A DNA stretch of 64,000 nucleotides from Fulvia fulva (GCF_020509005.1 NC_063018.1:2976001-3040000); one strand, 5' to 3'; positions 33,900 to 47,064 are shown, counted from the first letter of the stretch. The notes: generated from the letters alone by a model not told the origin. Numbers and translations: made by a program.

Positions 33900-36800
33900 G
33901 TCTTAAATTTCCCTTATTAGGGGTACGCTAGTATTATAGGCCTGCCCTAATAACTATCCTATCTATAACCCCCCTAGCTTCCGCCTCTTATCTATCTACT
34001 CCTCCGTCTTACTAGCGAGGCTAAACTACTAGAGGTATCCCTACTATAGTATCTACTAAGAGATTCGGCGAATATTACCTTTATCCCTAATAATTGACTT
34101 ATAGTCTCTCCTTCCCGCTTAGTACCTCTAATTTCCCCTACCTCTTGTCTACTACGGGCATCGTAGTAGTATATGTTCTAGGTTTTGCGATAGGTAGCTA
34201 CACTAGTAGGCTAGGCTATAGATATCTAGTACGCGTCTCCTAAATAGGTAGGCCCTTAATCTAATATATTCGGACCTAATTTAGATCGCTATACTTACTT
34301 CGGCCCTTATTAGGTCCCTATATAGCTAGTAATTGTGTCTATAGAAGGCTCGGAGTACTATCGGGCCTATTGTCTTAGGGGGCTTCCTTTTCTAGTCCTA
34401 TTCCTATAGGTAGTTCGCTATCTATTCCGCTAGGCTTTAGGTCTTAGCCTTACTCCCGCCGGCCTAGCGAGTCCTACGCTCCTCCTCTTGTCGTACTAGC
34501 TATTCGGTACTTGTCTATACGGCCGTAAAGGTAGTAAGGTCATTCTCTTTTTAGCTTGTCCTATGTCCGGGCCCTCTCCGGTAGCGGCTTTCTATCTTAT
34601 TCTTTAGCTCCTAGATCGTAGTTTATACTAGGTAATCTATCGTCTTTACCGCGTATTAAATTCTTATTTTCCGGATATATTAGCCGATTAGTAGTGTTCC
34701 TATCTCTATTTCTACCGTACTTATTAACGTTATCTTATATACGCCTAGTATCCTACGTAGGTTACCTACCTATATCCTATTTAGGGGTTACTCTATCCGT
34801 TTCGGGATCGGCGAACCTACGCCTCCTGTTCCCTTAATCTATACCCCGTATAATATAGCTAGTCTAACGATCGCCTTATATATTACTCTTACCTTATCGA
34901 ATGTTACTCCCTATATAGACGCCGTAAGCCTCTTTATCGAGGCTTCGTTAACTTACGCTCGACTCTAGGCTTTCTTAATCTATACATTCTAGCTTAGCTT
35001 CGGGTCGAGCTAGATCCCTAGTACTCGTAGCTCCGCTAATAGCTTAGTCTCGTAGCCTTAGATTCTTACCGCCGCCTTTATATTATAGTATGTTCTCGCT
35101 TTACTAAAGTATATAAGTTAGTACTTTTTAGGGGCGAACCGGGTACTATACTTCTTTGCCTACTCCTCGTATTTCTTGTGCCTATCTTTAAGGAGGCGAC
35201 AGTTCTCTTCTATCGAGTCTAACTAGGCTAGAATGTTTATGTCGTCTACGAATCCCGATACTAAGGTTTACGGAGAGGTAAGTAGGGGGATTAGATCAGA
35301 CATAAATATTAGAAACAGGATTAGGGAGAGAGTAGATCCCTAAGGTATTCTAGCCTCTACCTTTACCGGGTCGGACGTATACCTTCCTAGGACTAGGTAT
35401 GTCGTCCGTTCCTAGAGAAAGGAGTAGACGAACTTCGTTACCTACTAGGGGATGCCTTTCTACTATAGGATATATATTAGCCTTTAGTATAAGACGTTAT
35501 TAAAGGCTCCTACGATGTCGAGGGATAGTAAGGACGCTACTCGGTTCCTACTATAGTACTAGAGGGTCTGAATTTACTCCGTAATTAGCTCTATTACTAT
35601 TAGTGTCGATCGCTAGCTTCTTCCCCCTATCTATATTACTAGGAGTACGTAGTTGTCCTCGGCTAGCTACGTAAGTCTCTAGGCTACTATCTTTTCTAGG
35701 ACCTTCCCTATTATATTTAGAAGTACAATTAGTCTATACGATTTAGGCTAAGTATAGTCCTCCTTCTATAGCTTACGTAGTACTACTATTATAGACTCTC
35801 TATACGGCTTTAGGTAATACCCTAGCCGTAGGTATACGGTAAATAGGTTAGTAAGGCTCGGCGCGATCTCTTCTCTATACTCTTTTAGTAGTATATTTAG
35901 TATCCTATCTAGGCCTAGGGCTTTTCGTCCTTTTAGCTTACTTATAACTCCTATTACTATATTAGAGCTAACCGCCTAATCTATGTCTAGGGGTTCCGGG
36001 TATATACTCGGGTCGATATCCGTAAGGTCTACCTCTACTTACGTCGAAAAGAAATAGTCGGCTAATACTTTTGCCTTACCCCGGGGCGTAGCCTAGGCAA
36101 TCCCTTCGTAGTCTACGATTAGAGGGAAGTAAGGGGTTTATTACTCTTTAGGTAGTCGTGCCTATTTAGCTAGTCTCTATATCTGTTCCGGGTTTTCTAT
36201 AACGAGCCCGATCGTCGCTCTCTATTCCTATAGCTTATCGTGTCTTATCTATACCTTCTTCTCTTATATCGCGCGATAGTATTGCTCCTACGTCTCTTAG
36301 GTATGCTCCTTCGTCTACTATCGCCTTGCCCTTCTAGCCTCCTTTACCTTCGTAGAGTATTTAGGGGTCTAGAAGGCCTTCTACTACGTTAAGAGCCGGA
36401 GTAACGGCGTATATTATTCTGCTACTTACTATATAACCGAGGTAATCTGTTTCGCTACTTGATCTAGCTAAGCTGTCGTCTCGAGTTCTCTATACTATAG
36501 TAGGTTCGCTATTAGGAAGCCTCTTATATTGTCCTAGCGTACCTTCTTCTAGTTACGGTATAGTTCGCTTACTAGCTCCTCTATCGCCTTCACCCCTAGC
36601 GTCGTTCAAATAGGGATATAGTCTAAGGAGGCTTCTAGCGCGTATTTCGGTCGGTATTAGACTAGTCTCTCTTCAAGTTCTCGTAATAGAAAGTATAGGT
36701 CGATTATACTTATACTTATACGGGCCTTCTACGTCTCTATTCCCTTTAGTATTACTAAGGCCATTCCGTAGCGTACGGTTATATCTAGTAGCTTTCCCCC

Positions 36801-37280
36801 TAGAAACGCGTACGGGGGAGTGAATTCGAGTCCCTACTATAGGTAGTAGAGGTTAAAGTCGCCGAGGAGTACTTACTTCGTATCTTAGCTTAGGGTCCGC
36901 TCTAGGTAGGCGAGGGTTCCTAGTTCCCTACTCGTCTAACCCCGCGGTAGCGGGTTATAAACGTTATAGATCTAGATAGAGCCTTATATCGTGTCGATCT
37001 AGATTAATATTATGTCTCCTAGGTTACCCTACTACGGTAGTATAACCTTCTACGACTTAAGGTCTATAGTCTTACTTACGTATATATATGTCCTCGGGAT
37101 AATGCCTCGTTAGCCCGCGATTACGGTATAGTATCTCCGGTTATTATAAGTAGCTAGGAGTCCTACGTAGGGGTTGATCTATAGTTCCTATACCGTAATA
37201 ACGTAGTACCGTAGCGGATCTAGCTCTTATAGAAAGTAGCGCTAGACCTTATCCCTACTTTTCTTTACGTTATACTATAC
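33900..37280 (-). pseudogene. L3 ORF2 relic (endonuclease-RT)
   Basis: On the minus strand the RT core GFVDDIN is readable at about 35236, corresponding to GFVDDTN in L2, with the upstream RT blocks at about 35500-35950 and endonuclease sequence at about 36800-37280. Stops at former Trp/Gln codons are dense. Boundaries are approximate. Confidence 0.7.
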
Positions 37281-37299
37281 GATAGTAATGTCGTTATAT

Positions 37300-38880
37300 A
37301 GTATTATTCGTTATCCGTAAGGTCTATTTCCGTACTAACCTACTATATCTCCTAGGCCTATATCCCGCTATCCGGCTAGCCCTAGGGCCGCTAGGACGCC
37401 CTAAAGATTCGTATTTAGCCTAGTTCGTTAGCGGCCCGGTTAAGGTGTCGAGGCCTACCGGGAGGTAGATACGTTTACGGTTAGGTTCCCTTATTCGTCT
37501 CTTCTACCCTCTTCCTTTTGCTCGGCTCGAAGCCCTTATATACGGTAGGTCCCTCCTACTATCGTTAGGGGTACCTAGCTAGTATAGAGATCCTTACTTA
37601 CCTTACTCGTTCTTATACTACTATTCTAGCTAGGCATTAGTTTGAATACGCTAGGTACCTTCTACCGTAGTATATATACCTACTCTCCTTTTTTAGGCAT
37701 TCCCTTCCCTAGTATAGGCCTACGTAGTAGGGATACCTTAGGGTCTTCTCCCCGTATTTTAGGGCGATATAACCGTACTATTAGTACTAGAAGCATTATA
37801 GTACCCTATAGCTACTCTAATAGATCTCTATGTCTATTCTCTCGTAGTTCTAGAATAGCCTATTATCTAGTATCTAGTTAGCTTATTCCGCTATCTCTAC
37901 CTAGATAATAAGCGGTAAATACGTCTTCTCTCGGTCTACTATCTTATATAGCTATACCGCCTTTGTTAGTCGTACTCCTAGGGAGGTGTTCTAGTTCTAT
38001 ACTTAGAGGTAGGGAAGGTCTTCGACCTTAAATATCCTAGGGACCCCGTAGGCGATAACGGTATACTATTAGTAGGAGACTCGTACCGACTTCGCGACTT
38101 TAGTAGTCTACTCCTTATAGGTCTCTAGCTTTCGTCTATTAGACTCTTATACGGTAAAGAGTCTTACTACGCCTATTACCTCTACCCTCGCTCTAACTAC
38201 CTCCTTTTAGCCAATTCTATTAACAATCTCTTTACTTATTAGGGCTGCGATTTCTTGTTTCTCCGCCGGATTAGTAATATATAGGCGTACCGCCTTACTT
38301 ACCTTTGGAGGGGGTTAATTCTTACCTACTACTACTATTACCTATATAGTTAGTCTCTAGGCTACCTTCTATATTACTTATTAGATTATCTTCGGGATTT
38401 AGTATAATAGCGCTTTTAGCGCTCCTAGTAGCTATACTATAGTATTCTTATATATCCGGGCTAGGTGTTTGTTATCCCCTAGTAAGTTTTCCGCCTCCGT
38501 ATATAGGGTCGTCTATACTATATTATTAGTCGTTAGTCTCTACTTTCTATATAGTAGGCCTTAGCTTATATCCTAGGTTTTTTCTTACTTTATTCCCCGG
38601 TTTAGCTCTTAGTATAGAATGTTCGTAAGGCTATAGCTCTCGTTAGTTACTATCCTTCGCTACTATTTAGGGTCGCGCTTCCTAATTAGGTAGTTATCCT
38701 CCGTAACTCCGTAACTCTAGAGTCTACCTTTAGAGGAACGGAACCTTAGTTTTAGGGTTCTTTATACTACGATTACGCCGCCGCTAGCGTAGGCGGGTCG
38801 CTACTACTTAAGTAGATTGCTCGTCTTAATAAGGGCTGTCGAATAAATAGTCCTCGTCGATATTCCGCTCTTCTTAAGTC
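37300..38880 (-). pseudogene. L3 ORF1 and 5' UTR relic
   Basis: By position this is the gag-like ORF1 and 5' UTR. I could not read convincing zinc knuckles through the RIP damage. Confidence 0.45.
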
Positions 38881-38996
38881 GATAACGCGATAGATAATAA
38901 AGCGGATAATCTAGAGAACGATACGACCTTCGCGTAGGCCTACGTCGTAAGGAAGAATAGTACTAAGGACAGGCTGATTTTTTGGAGGGGGGGTAG

Positions 38997-39230
38997 TATT
39001 ACGGGCCTAGGCGGACGTCTAGTAAATAGCAGTCGGTCACGTGACTCGGCACGGGCCGGCCCGTATACCTCGGCTTATATATTAACTTTCCGTACCTCGT
39101 ACTCCTCTTAGATAGCCTGTCTAACAACTTCGTTATTTTCCCTATATTAAGAACGGCTCCCTTATAGCTAGGCTCTTAATAGTAGTATACTCTAAGGCGA
39201 TTACCTACTCCTTAGGTTAGCGTATATTAT
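38997..39230 (+). repeat. Gypsy B 3' LTR (approximate)
   Basis: It starts TATTACGGGCCTAGG right after a polypurine tract. No second copy lies in the window, so the end is an estimate. Confidence 0.5.
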
Positions 39231-39896
39231 TAGTTTTACTATCTTATATAGATATATTATCTCTTAAGTCTATAATTATATATACCTTAATTCCTCCTTC
39301 TTTTAAGATCTATTCTTCGTCGAGGAATTATACGAAGTTAATAGGGTTGGAGGTTAAGGCAAACTACTGTTCTTTAGGTAGTAGATCCTTCTCGATCTAT
39401 TATTATTCGGCGGCGAATACGTTCGAGTCGTCGTCGGAAGGGAAGGTACCTAGGGCGGTATCGATACCTAGGTTATCGAGTGTCTACGTTTTAGTAGATA
39501 CGGTTAGGAAAAGCTTAGCGCGTACGAGCGACTAACGCTTATACTTACTAAGATTTAGATAAAGAGGTTACTTAGGTAAGAGTACTCCGTTAGTAGTACT
39601 ACCGGGTATAGCTATATTATACTATTACGTAGTAGATAAGACTACTCTCTTAGTAGGTATATAAGGGCCCTATAAGAGTAGAGAGGCGCGCGTTTTACGC
39701 GAAGGAGAGAGGTGATCTATTAACTTAACTAATACGCTTATTTACGCGACTATAGTTATTGTTAGTACGCCTATACGCGCGACTCGACGGTTAGTAACTA
39801 TAGTGAACTTGACCTACCTTAACGCGTACTTTACTAGTACGATTTAATTATAACTACTAGCCTAACTAGAAAGGCCGCTTATAAGACCGAATAAAC
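39231..39896. other. Unassigned RIP-mutated sequence
   Basis: It has strong CpA/TpG depletion and is therefore former repeat. On the minus strand, about 39300-39480 reads as a fairly coherent peptide (LDNLGIDTALGTFPSDDDSN and following) with TAG/TAA at likely Gln/Trp codons, but I cannot assign a family. Confidence 0.4.
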
Positions 39897-39921
39897 TATT
39901 ACGGGTAGTAATCTACAAGAC
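39897..39921 (-). repeat. Possible antisense LTR end, continued at 51597-51716
   Basis: If Gypsy G3 and its TSD are removed, 39897-39921 joins 51597-51716. Read on the minus strand the joined stretch starts TATTACGGTTCAC and ends CCGTAATA, the same terminal form as the G3 and A LTRs. I see no target duplication around it, so it may be a truncated LTR into which G3 jumped. Confidence 0.35.
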
Positions 39922-39926
39922 GATAG

Positions 39927-40121
39927 TATTACGGTTCACCTCGTAAGGCTATACTTAGTGTCACGTAACCTAGTACGCTAGCGCGCCCGGACCCTAGACC
40001 CTAACCTCGACGTTTACTTTATCGCGGCTTTACGACTTTCTTATCTTCTCTTCTTCGTAGAACTTATTCGATTCTAAGGTATTAATACGTTTACGCCCTA
40101 TCTTACGCCTTGTCCGTATTA
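39927..40121 (+). repeat. G3 5' LTR (195 bp)
   Basis: It starts TATTACGGTTCACC and ends TTGTCCGTATTA. It aligns along its length with the two halves of the interrupted 3' LTR. Confidence 0.93.
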
Positions 40122-40179
40122 TTAAGTTCTACCGCCCTTAGATCGCCGAGCCGTACGATTATAGACTACGTATCGCTAC

Positions 40180-42450
40180 TACGACCGCGTACGACCGAGA
40201 CTCGAATAGCCGTAGGTACTATACGACTATCGGACTAGACGAATTATCCTTTATCCTAAGACTTAACCTAAACCCTCTTACGAAGGCGTTCCTTCGAGAA
40301 GCCCGATAAAAGCGGAACGGCGTACTTAGCGTAGCGTAGTAAGAGGTAGAAGACGAGTCGTAGTAGGATCTAGATTTCGACGATACCGTAGGTATAGAAC
40401 GACTACGTAATATAGCGTAAGAGATATAGAACGAGACTTAGGGTCGCGGAGATACTAAGTAGGCTCGTTAGTAAGAGGAAGAACGTCGGCGCTAGAAGCA
40501 CTAAGAGCTACTATATAATAAGTATAACCGACGTTAGTCTAAGAAGGAAACTCGACTCCGTATAGGTAGAGAGGATAAGACCTTATAATAGGGTATACGT
40601 ACGCGGAAGGAGGAACATCTTAGCTACCGCTATACGATACTAATTAACTTTACCTAGAAGGGCGAAGAGGTAGAATATAGGCTACGGGACAACCCTACTA
40701 AGTTCTAGATCGCTATAGCCGAGGAGCTTTCTCGCTCGGTTACTAAGAACCTAGAAGCCTAGCTAGATGTCCTAGACGAACACCGTCTCGCCTACCTCGG
40801 TCTTAAGGAGGTACGGGAGGTATTAACTACTTAGAAGAGTCGGCTATAGGCTAAGGCCAATCGGTATAAGTATAAGTTAATATCGCTCTAAGTAATACTC
40901 GACGAGCTTAGGGACGATAAGGACTTAGTAGCTAAGATCGCTTACCTAAAGAAGTTAGGTAAGAAGGCGGCCGCTAAGATTAAGAACTTACGTAGTCGTA
41001 ATATAGATCTAGCTAGCGAACTCGAAGCGACCTAGACTAAGTTAGCTACTAAGTAGAGCTTAGGTAAGCGTACTACCGCGTTTATTACGGATCTATAAGC
41101 CTAGCTAAAGGAGCGCGATGACTATATCGCTTAGCTAAAGCCTAAGGAACCGACACCTCTACTACCTCCTACGAGGTAGAAGTCCGCCCTTAAGAAGCTA
41201 TTCGACGGCGAGGACTCTAGTATTAAGATAGGTATAACGAAGACTAAGAAGGCTACCTCTACCGTAGCTAGCGATAATAATAACACTACGGTAGTCTTAG
41301 TTAACGCCGCTATCTAGCGTAGTAACGGCGGTACCCGTAACCCGATTAACTCGAGGAAGATTCCTATATTCTTAGCTAATATACCTAACTATAAGGATGA
41401 ACTAGGATTTGTAGAGTAGAAGGAGAAAGTAGAGGACTATATAACTATAGAAGAGTTATATAGCCGGTTATCTATAGTATACTTAGTAGTGTTTAATAAC
41501 TTCGTCGTCGGTAATACTAACGCTTACCTACGGCTATATAAGAAGAAGGTGACCGGTTAGCGTAAGTTAATAACAGTACTAAACGACTCTTACGGCGAGT
41601 ACTATAAGCTTAAGAAGTATAAGAAGGCTTATAATAACTATACCTAAGGTAATCGTACATTTAACGTATTTTATACTAAGTTCCTAGAGTATTACGGCGG
41701 TACTTAGGGTAGTCTATTATCCAAAGTAAGCCTAGATAAGACTCCGCTAGTATAAAGCTTACGAGCTTTAAGACCTCGTCTTTTGCCTATTTAGGTAAGC
41801 CGGTAGCGCGGGTCTAAGTAGGCCGCTTACGTAGCCGTAATATAGAGTACGGGTACTACCTAGAGAAGATAGATAAGGAACTTATCGACGATATTTAGGA
41901 CAAGCTAAACGACAAGTTGAAGTAGGTACTAGTATATCGCGACGACTTTAATAACCTCCTAGCCCTTTAGCGATACCTTCGCGATGTCGAACTGAAATTA
42001 GACGATATTAAGGGTTCCGGCGGAGGCGGTAGCGGCCGTAATAATAGTAGCCGTTACGGTAGTAACGAAGGTAAGCCTAAGTATATCTACTATAACGAGA
42101 AGTCTCGTAAGGAATATAATCTTAAAGCCGCTAAGTACGATAGTTATACCTTCCGTAATCTTACTAGAGAAGAAGTAGCTAAGCCTAAGGAGGATATATT
42201 CTACTACGTATATAAGACTATAGACTATAAGGGTGCCTAGTCGCCTAAGTGTCCCTTTAAGAAGTATAAGAAGACTAGTAGCGACGCTAATAACGCTATA
42301 AAGAACGTATCGATCTAGGTCGGTGACGTACTAGTAGGGCTTAAGGCTACCGAGTCGGGGGAAGCCTAGGCTCTAGTCGTATACGTACCGACTAGTAGCC
42401 TATACTCGCGCCTAGTACTAATCCTCCGAAGACGGTACTACTAGAACCTC
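40180..42450 (+). pseudogene. G3 gag relic
   Basis: It reads as a long charged protein with helical, Lys/Glu/Leu-rich segments (about 40480-41130), then a Gag-like region. The Cys cluster expected near 42200 is obscured by TGC-to-TAC changes. Stops are dense. Confidence 0.55.
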
Positions 42451-42519
42451 CTAAGGTTACGCCCTTATTATATTACCGTTATAGAGGAAAGAGGAACCCT
42501 ATATAGTAGGAAATAGCTA

Positions 42520-45500
42520 TTAGTAACATCCCTATAATCTTTAGTCCGGAGGTTATACTATATACTATAAAGACGATAGACCTTCCGCTAAGAAGCTCGT
42601 ATATTATAGTAGTAGGCGTAGCGGGTAGTAAGCTAGTACGTATTCTAATAGATCCCGGCACCGAGTCGCTATTTTATAATACGAAGTTTACGAAGAAACA
42701 TCTATTACGAACACGGCTGCCTTAGGCTTAGAAGATAGGCCTAGGAGCTAACCCTAAAGCATCTAGTTAAGCTACGGAATGTATTAAGACTAAGGTCGAC
42801 CTAAACGGTTATGTCGAGGAAGTTAGTTACTTCGTTACTAACCTCGACTACGACTTCGTATTTAGTATACCCTAGTTCTAGAAGCACTAGCCTATACTAG
42901 ACTAGAGAGCTAATACATTTATATTTACTAAAAAGTACTATACGGATCATTACGATCCTTACCCTACGACTATCGGCGGTATAAAAGTTCGTATATAGTA
43001 CGCTATCCCTTATTTATAGACTCTAGAACCTAATATCTAGGTGTCTAGTATAACGATTAGCAAAGCCTATAAAGAAAACCTAGATAAAGGTTACCTTATT
43101 TAGGAAATAGGGACTCTTAACCCTAATAAGCTAGAGCCTACGGCTAAAGAACTTATTTACGACATTAGTATACGGCTAAGTACTATATTAGCTAAAGACA
43201 AGGCTATCTATATAAACAAGAAGCAAGCGACTATACGAGAAGTCGAATCCTTACTACCCTAATAGCTAAAGGACCTAAAGCACGGATTTAACCCGTCTAT
43301 CGCTAAAGGCCTACCTCCCTATCGCCCCGAATTAGATTTAGCGATTGAATTCGTTAAAGGCGCTAAGCTACCTTTTAAGCGTCCTTATTCTATGTCGAAA
43401 CTAGAGCTCGATATAACTAAAGCCTAAGTCGATAAGGAAGAAGCCGCTAGTAAAATCCGACGCTCTACGTCCTAGATCGCTAGTCCTATTATTATTGTTA
43501 AGAAGCTAGGTAGAGGACTCCGTATCTACGTAGACTATAGAGCTGTTAACGCTATTACTATTAAGAATAGGTACCCGATACCTCGAGTCCGTAAGACCCT
43601 AGCTCGTATAAGCGGCGTATAGTAGTTCACTACCTTAGACATTATTATAGTATTTAACGAGCTACGTATCCGTAAAGGCGACGAAAAGAAGACAGCGTTT
43701 ACTACCCGATATAGTACCTACGAATGGCTTATAGTGCTATTTAGTCTCTATAACGTACTAAGCGCGTTCTAGGTATATATTAATAAAGTATTATATAGAC
43801 ACCTAGACGACTTCGTGTCTATATACCTAGACGACTACATTGTGTTTACGTATAGTTTATTTAAGGAACACGTAAAACACGTACGTACTATTATTAGGTG
43901 TCTAATTAACGCTCGACTTCCTATAGACGTCTATAAGTACCGCTTCTTCTAGAAGAGCGTCAAGTTCTTAGGACTAATTATTACTAATAAGGGCATTTAG
44001 ATAGATAAATCTAAGGTCTAGACCATTATAGATTAGGCTACTCTATAGAGCTTAAAGGATATGCTATCCTTCCTTAGGCTAGCTAACTTCTATAGGAGGT
44101 TCGTTAATAACTTTTCCGGTATTGTTATGCCTTTAACCGACCTTATACGCGGTAACGTACTTAAGAATTGTACACCCTTCGTATAGAGCCTAGACTACTA
44201 AAGTGCGTTCGAGACCCTAAAGGTAGTATTCTACAAACGCTTAGTATTAGTACATTTTAACATTACTAAGCTCTACGTCGTAGAAACTAATTCCTCCGAT
44301 AGGTATATAGCTAGCGTGTTATCTTAGGTTAGAGAGGACGGTGAATTGTATCCTATCGCATTCTACTCGACAAAGATGAACCTAGTAGAATATAATTACG
44401 AGATTTACGACAAGGAGCTAATAGCTATTATTAGAGCGTTCGAGGAATAGAGGCCGGAGCTAATAAGCGCTCCCTCTAAGGTTCTTACCGACTATAAGGG
44501 CTTAGAGTAGTTTATAACGACTAAGTAGCTAACCCGCTAATAAGCGCGCTAGAGCGAGTTCCTATCCGGGTTCGACTTCTAGATAGAATATCGCCCTAGT
44601 AAGCTTAGGACAAAGCCCGATAGCCTTACGCGCCGTAGATAAGACATAGACGATAAGGATGATATGAAATATAGGTAGTAAGCTATATTAAAGCTACGCA
44701 ATCTCCCTCCTAATATACGTAAGCGCTTAAAGCTATTAGCTATAACTACTCCGCGTACTACGGCCGACTAGTATTAATTAGCACTTTACGTACTCGAAGT
44801 AAACGAGGCCTCTATCGAAGAACTTATCGAGGAAGCCTATACTAAAGACGAGCTAGCGTACGGCATTAAGAAGGCCCTAGACGATAATACTCGTACTTTA
44901 CTACGAAACCTAGAAGGCTCTAGCTATATCTCGCTTAGCGACTATAAGTTAGACGGTGACCTAATTAAGATCTAAGGACGTATATACGTACCGTATAAGC
45001 TTCGTCCGGAGCTAATAGCGAGGCACTACGATACTCTATTAGCTAGGTATCCTAGGCGTAAGAAGATAGTCGACCTACTTACGTATACGTACTACTAGCC
45101 TAGTCTAGTAGTAGATATCGCTAAGTACGTTAAGAATTGTTACCTATATATACGATCTAAGGCTTTTTATAATACGTACTAAGGCACACTCCGATAGTTA
45201 CCCGTACCCTCGGGTACCTATAAGGAGGTAGTACTCGATTACGTAGTAGAGCTACCGGATAGTTATAGTACTAAGGGCGTAAAGTATAACGCTATCCTCA
45301 CCCTAATCTATAGACTTACTAAGAGGAAGTATCTTATACCCGTAGTAGATTTGACCCCTAAGGTAGCGGCCGATGCCGTACTAAAGTACGTAATTAAGGA
45401 TTAGGGCCTATTCGATACGGTAGTATTAGATCGTAGTAGCTAGTAGGTAAGCTAATTCTAGAAGGCTCTAATAGCGCGTCTAGCTATACGTATAAAGATC

Positions 45501-46340
45501 TCGACTGCCTTTTACCCTTAGACTAATAGGTAGTTAGAACGTACGAACTAAGCTATAGAATAGTACCTACGTACGTACGTTAACTATACGTAGGACGATT
45601 AGGTCTAGTAGTTACCTATCGTAGAGTTTGCCCTAAATAATTAATAGAGCGCTACTATAGGTATATTACCGTTCTTCGTAACGCTAGGCCGTAATCCTTA
45701 AATAGAGGTATTACCTTAGGCTACGAGCGGTAACGGTACTAAGCTTCCGAAAGTATAGGCTTTATCGAAGTAGTACGTAGAAGATTTCGCGACTTTTATA
45801 GAAAACGTTAACGTACACTATATTATATAGCTTAGATATACCTAAGAGCGGTACGTAGATACCGTAGCGAATAAGCGTAAGCCTATACTAAGATACGCGA
45901 TCGGCGATAAGGTTTAGCTAGATACTAGAAACATCCGTACTCGAAGGCTCTATAAGAAACTTAACTATAAGAATATAGATCCCTTTACGATTACCCGTAA
46001 GATTAACGTAGACGTATACGAGCTCGACCTTTAGGAAAGTATATATATATACCCGAGGTTCTATACTAGCGTACTACGCCTAGTAAACGACGACCTATTC
46101 CCTAATTAAAGCTAAGGTTAACTACTTATCGAGGCCTCCGAAGGCGATAGCGAGGAGCTAGATAAATACGTAGTTAAGGCAATTATAGACAGTAGATAGA
46201 CTAGTAGAGCTAAGAAGTATATAAAGTATACCGTCCGTTAGGAAGGTAGTACTATTATAGAAGTGCCTTATAGCAAATTGAAAGGTAGTACCGAGGAAGC
46301 GATAGTAGATTATTATTATAAGAACCCGTTAGCGGCCGGT
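42520..46340 (+). pseudogene. G3 pol relic (PR-RT-RH-IN-chromodomain)
   Basis: The protease-like region is at about 42600-42880 (LIDPGTESLFY). The RT has [20 protein letters not shown] at about 43525 and YLDDYIVF at about 43825. RNase H has [19 protein letters not shown] at about 44395. The integrase has VLDYVVELPDS at about 45235, the VVLDRSS region at about 45425 and a TNxxLERTN region at about 45520. The end (about 46165-46300: YVVKAIIDSR and KKYIKYTVR-stop-EGS) resembles a chromodomain whose Trp is now TAG. Confidence 0.88.
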
Positions 46341-46662
46341 CTACTACCTAGATAGCGTAAGCCTAAAGGTTAGATATTAGACGATCTAGATATCGTTACC
46401 GATAGTCGACCCTACGACGCCCGCGTAATATAGATACAACTTAAGGCAAGCTAAGGCTTGATATATAGCTAGCTTGTCTAAGGTATACTACGGTATACTA
46501 TAGACTCGACTTACGGCTTACTACGGCAAGATATATAGTCTCCCTACGGTTAACCCGATATAAGCTAGCGCTTCCTAATAGTACGGTTCTTCCTTACGGA
46601 TATACCCTACGGCGATATATTTCCGCGTACGAGGGCGTACGGCGGTTTAAGAGGGGGGGTGG

Positions 46663-46819
46663 TGTTACGGTTTACCTCGTAAGGCTATACTTAGTATTAC
46701 ATAACCTAGTACGCTAGCGCGCCCGGACCCTAGACCCTAACCTCGACGTTTACTTTATCGCGGCTTCGCGACTTTCTTATCTTCTCTTCTTCGTAGAACT
46801 TATTCGATTCTAAGGTATT
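46663..46819 (+). repeat. G3 3' LTR, first part (continues at 51554-51591)
   Basis: It starts TGTTACGGTTTACC, retaining the TG that the 5' LTR has lost. It is cut at GTATT by Copia C1, and the last 38 bp are at 51554-51591. Confidence 0.93.
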
Positions 46820-47037
46820 TGTTGAGAATATGCAGGTCATAGGGTCAACATTGAGTGCTTAGGGGGATTAGTAATCAGGGCTTGCTAGTCAAGTCCTGAG
46901 TACAGCTGTCCCTCCTGAAACACCTACACCAACACCGGCGATACTGTATGTAGATACACGCTATCCCATTGGGTCCTTCTTCGTCTTTGGTGTGATCCGC
47001 CGTCTTCCACTGCTGCGCAACTCGTACCTGTTTAACA
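46820..47037 (+). repeat. C1 5' LTR (218 bp)
   Basis: TGTTGAGAATATG...ACCTGTTTAACA; I see no difference from 51331-51548. The primer-binding region starts at the next base. Confidence 0.96.
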
Positions 47038-47064
47038 GGTTATGAGCCCGAGTTAGCAACTCGG
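47038..47064 (+). promoter_or_regulatory. C1 primer-binding site matching a tRNA-Met anticodon arm, with hairpin
   Basis: Immediately after the LTR, GGTTATGAGCCCG is complementary to CGGGCTCATAACC, the form of a CAU-anticodon (Met) anticodon stem-loop. This is the half-tRNA priming used by Drosophila copia rather than 3'-end priming. It overlaps a perfect 7-bp hairpin, CCGAGTT-AGC-AACTCGG (47048-47064). The RIP-mutated copy C0 retains the same site at about 460-486. Confidence 0.7.

Larger units (their letters stand above)
33752..38881 (-). mobile_element. RIP-mutated Tad-like LINE L3
   Basis: Minus strand, with a GATA/ATCT-repeat 3' tail at 33746-33771. The probable 15-bp target duplication is ATAACGCGGTAGATA at 33737-33751 and ATAACGCGATAGATA at 38882-38896, one G/A difference apart. 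It is a relative of L1/L2 rather than the same family; the 3' UTR shares only the layout. It sits in the C-terminal coding tail of Gypsy B, only about 115 bp before the LTR. Confidence 0.85.
31436..39230 (+). mobile_element. Ty3/Gypsy element B, 5'-truncated, with two insertions
   Basis: Only the integrase end, chromodomain and 3' LTR remain. It is interrupted by a Copia solo LTR (32092-32316) and by LINE L3 (33752-38881). After the LINE it continues to a polypurine tract (TTTTTTGGAGGGGGGGT) and an LTR starting TATTACGGG at 38997. The right end near 39230 is an estimate. Confidence 0.75.
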
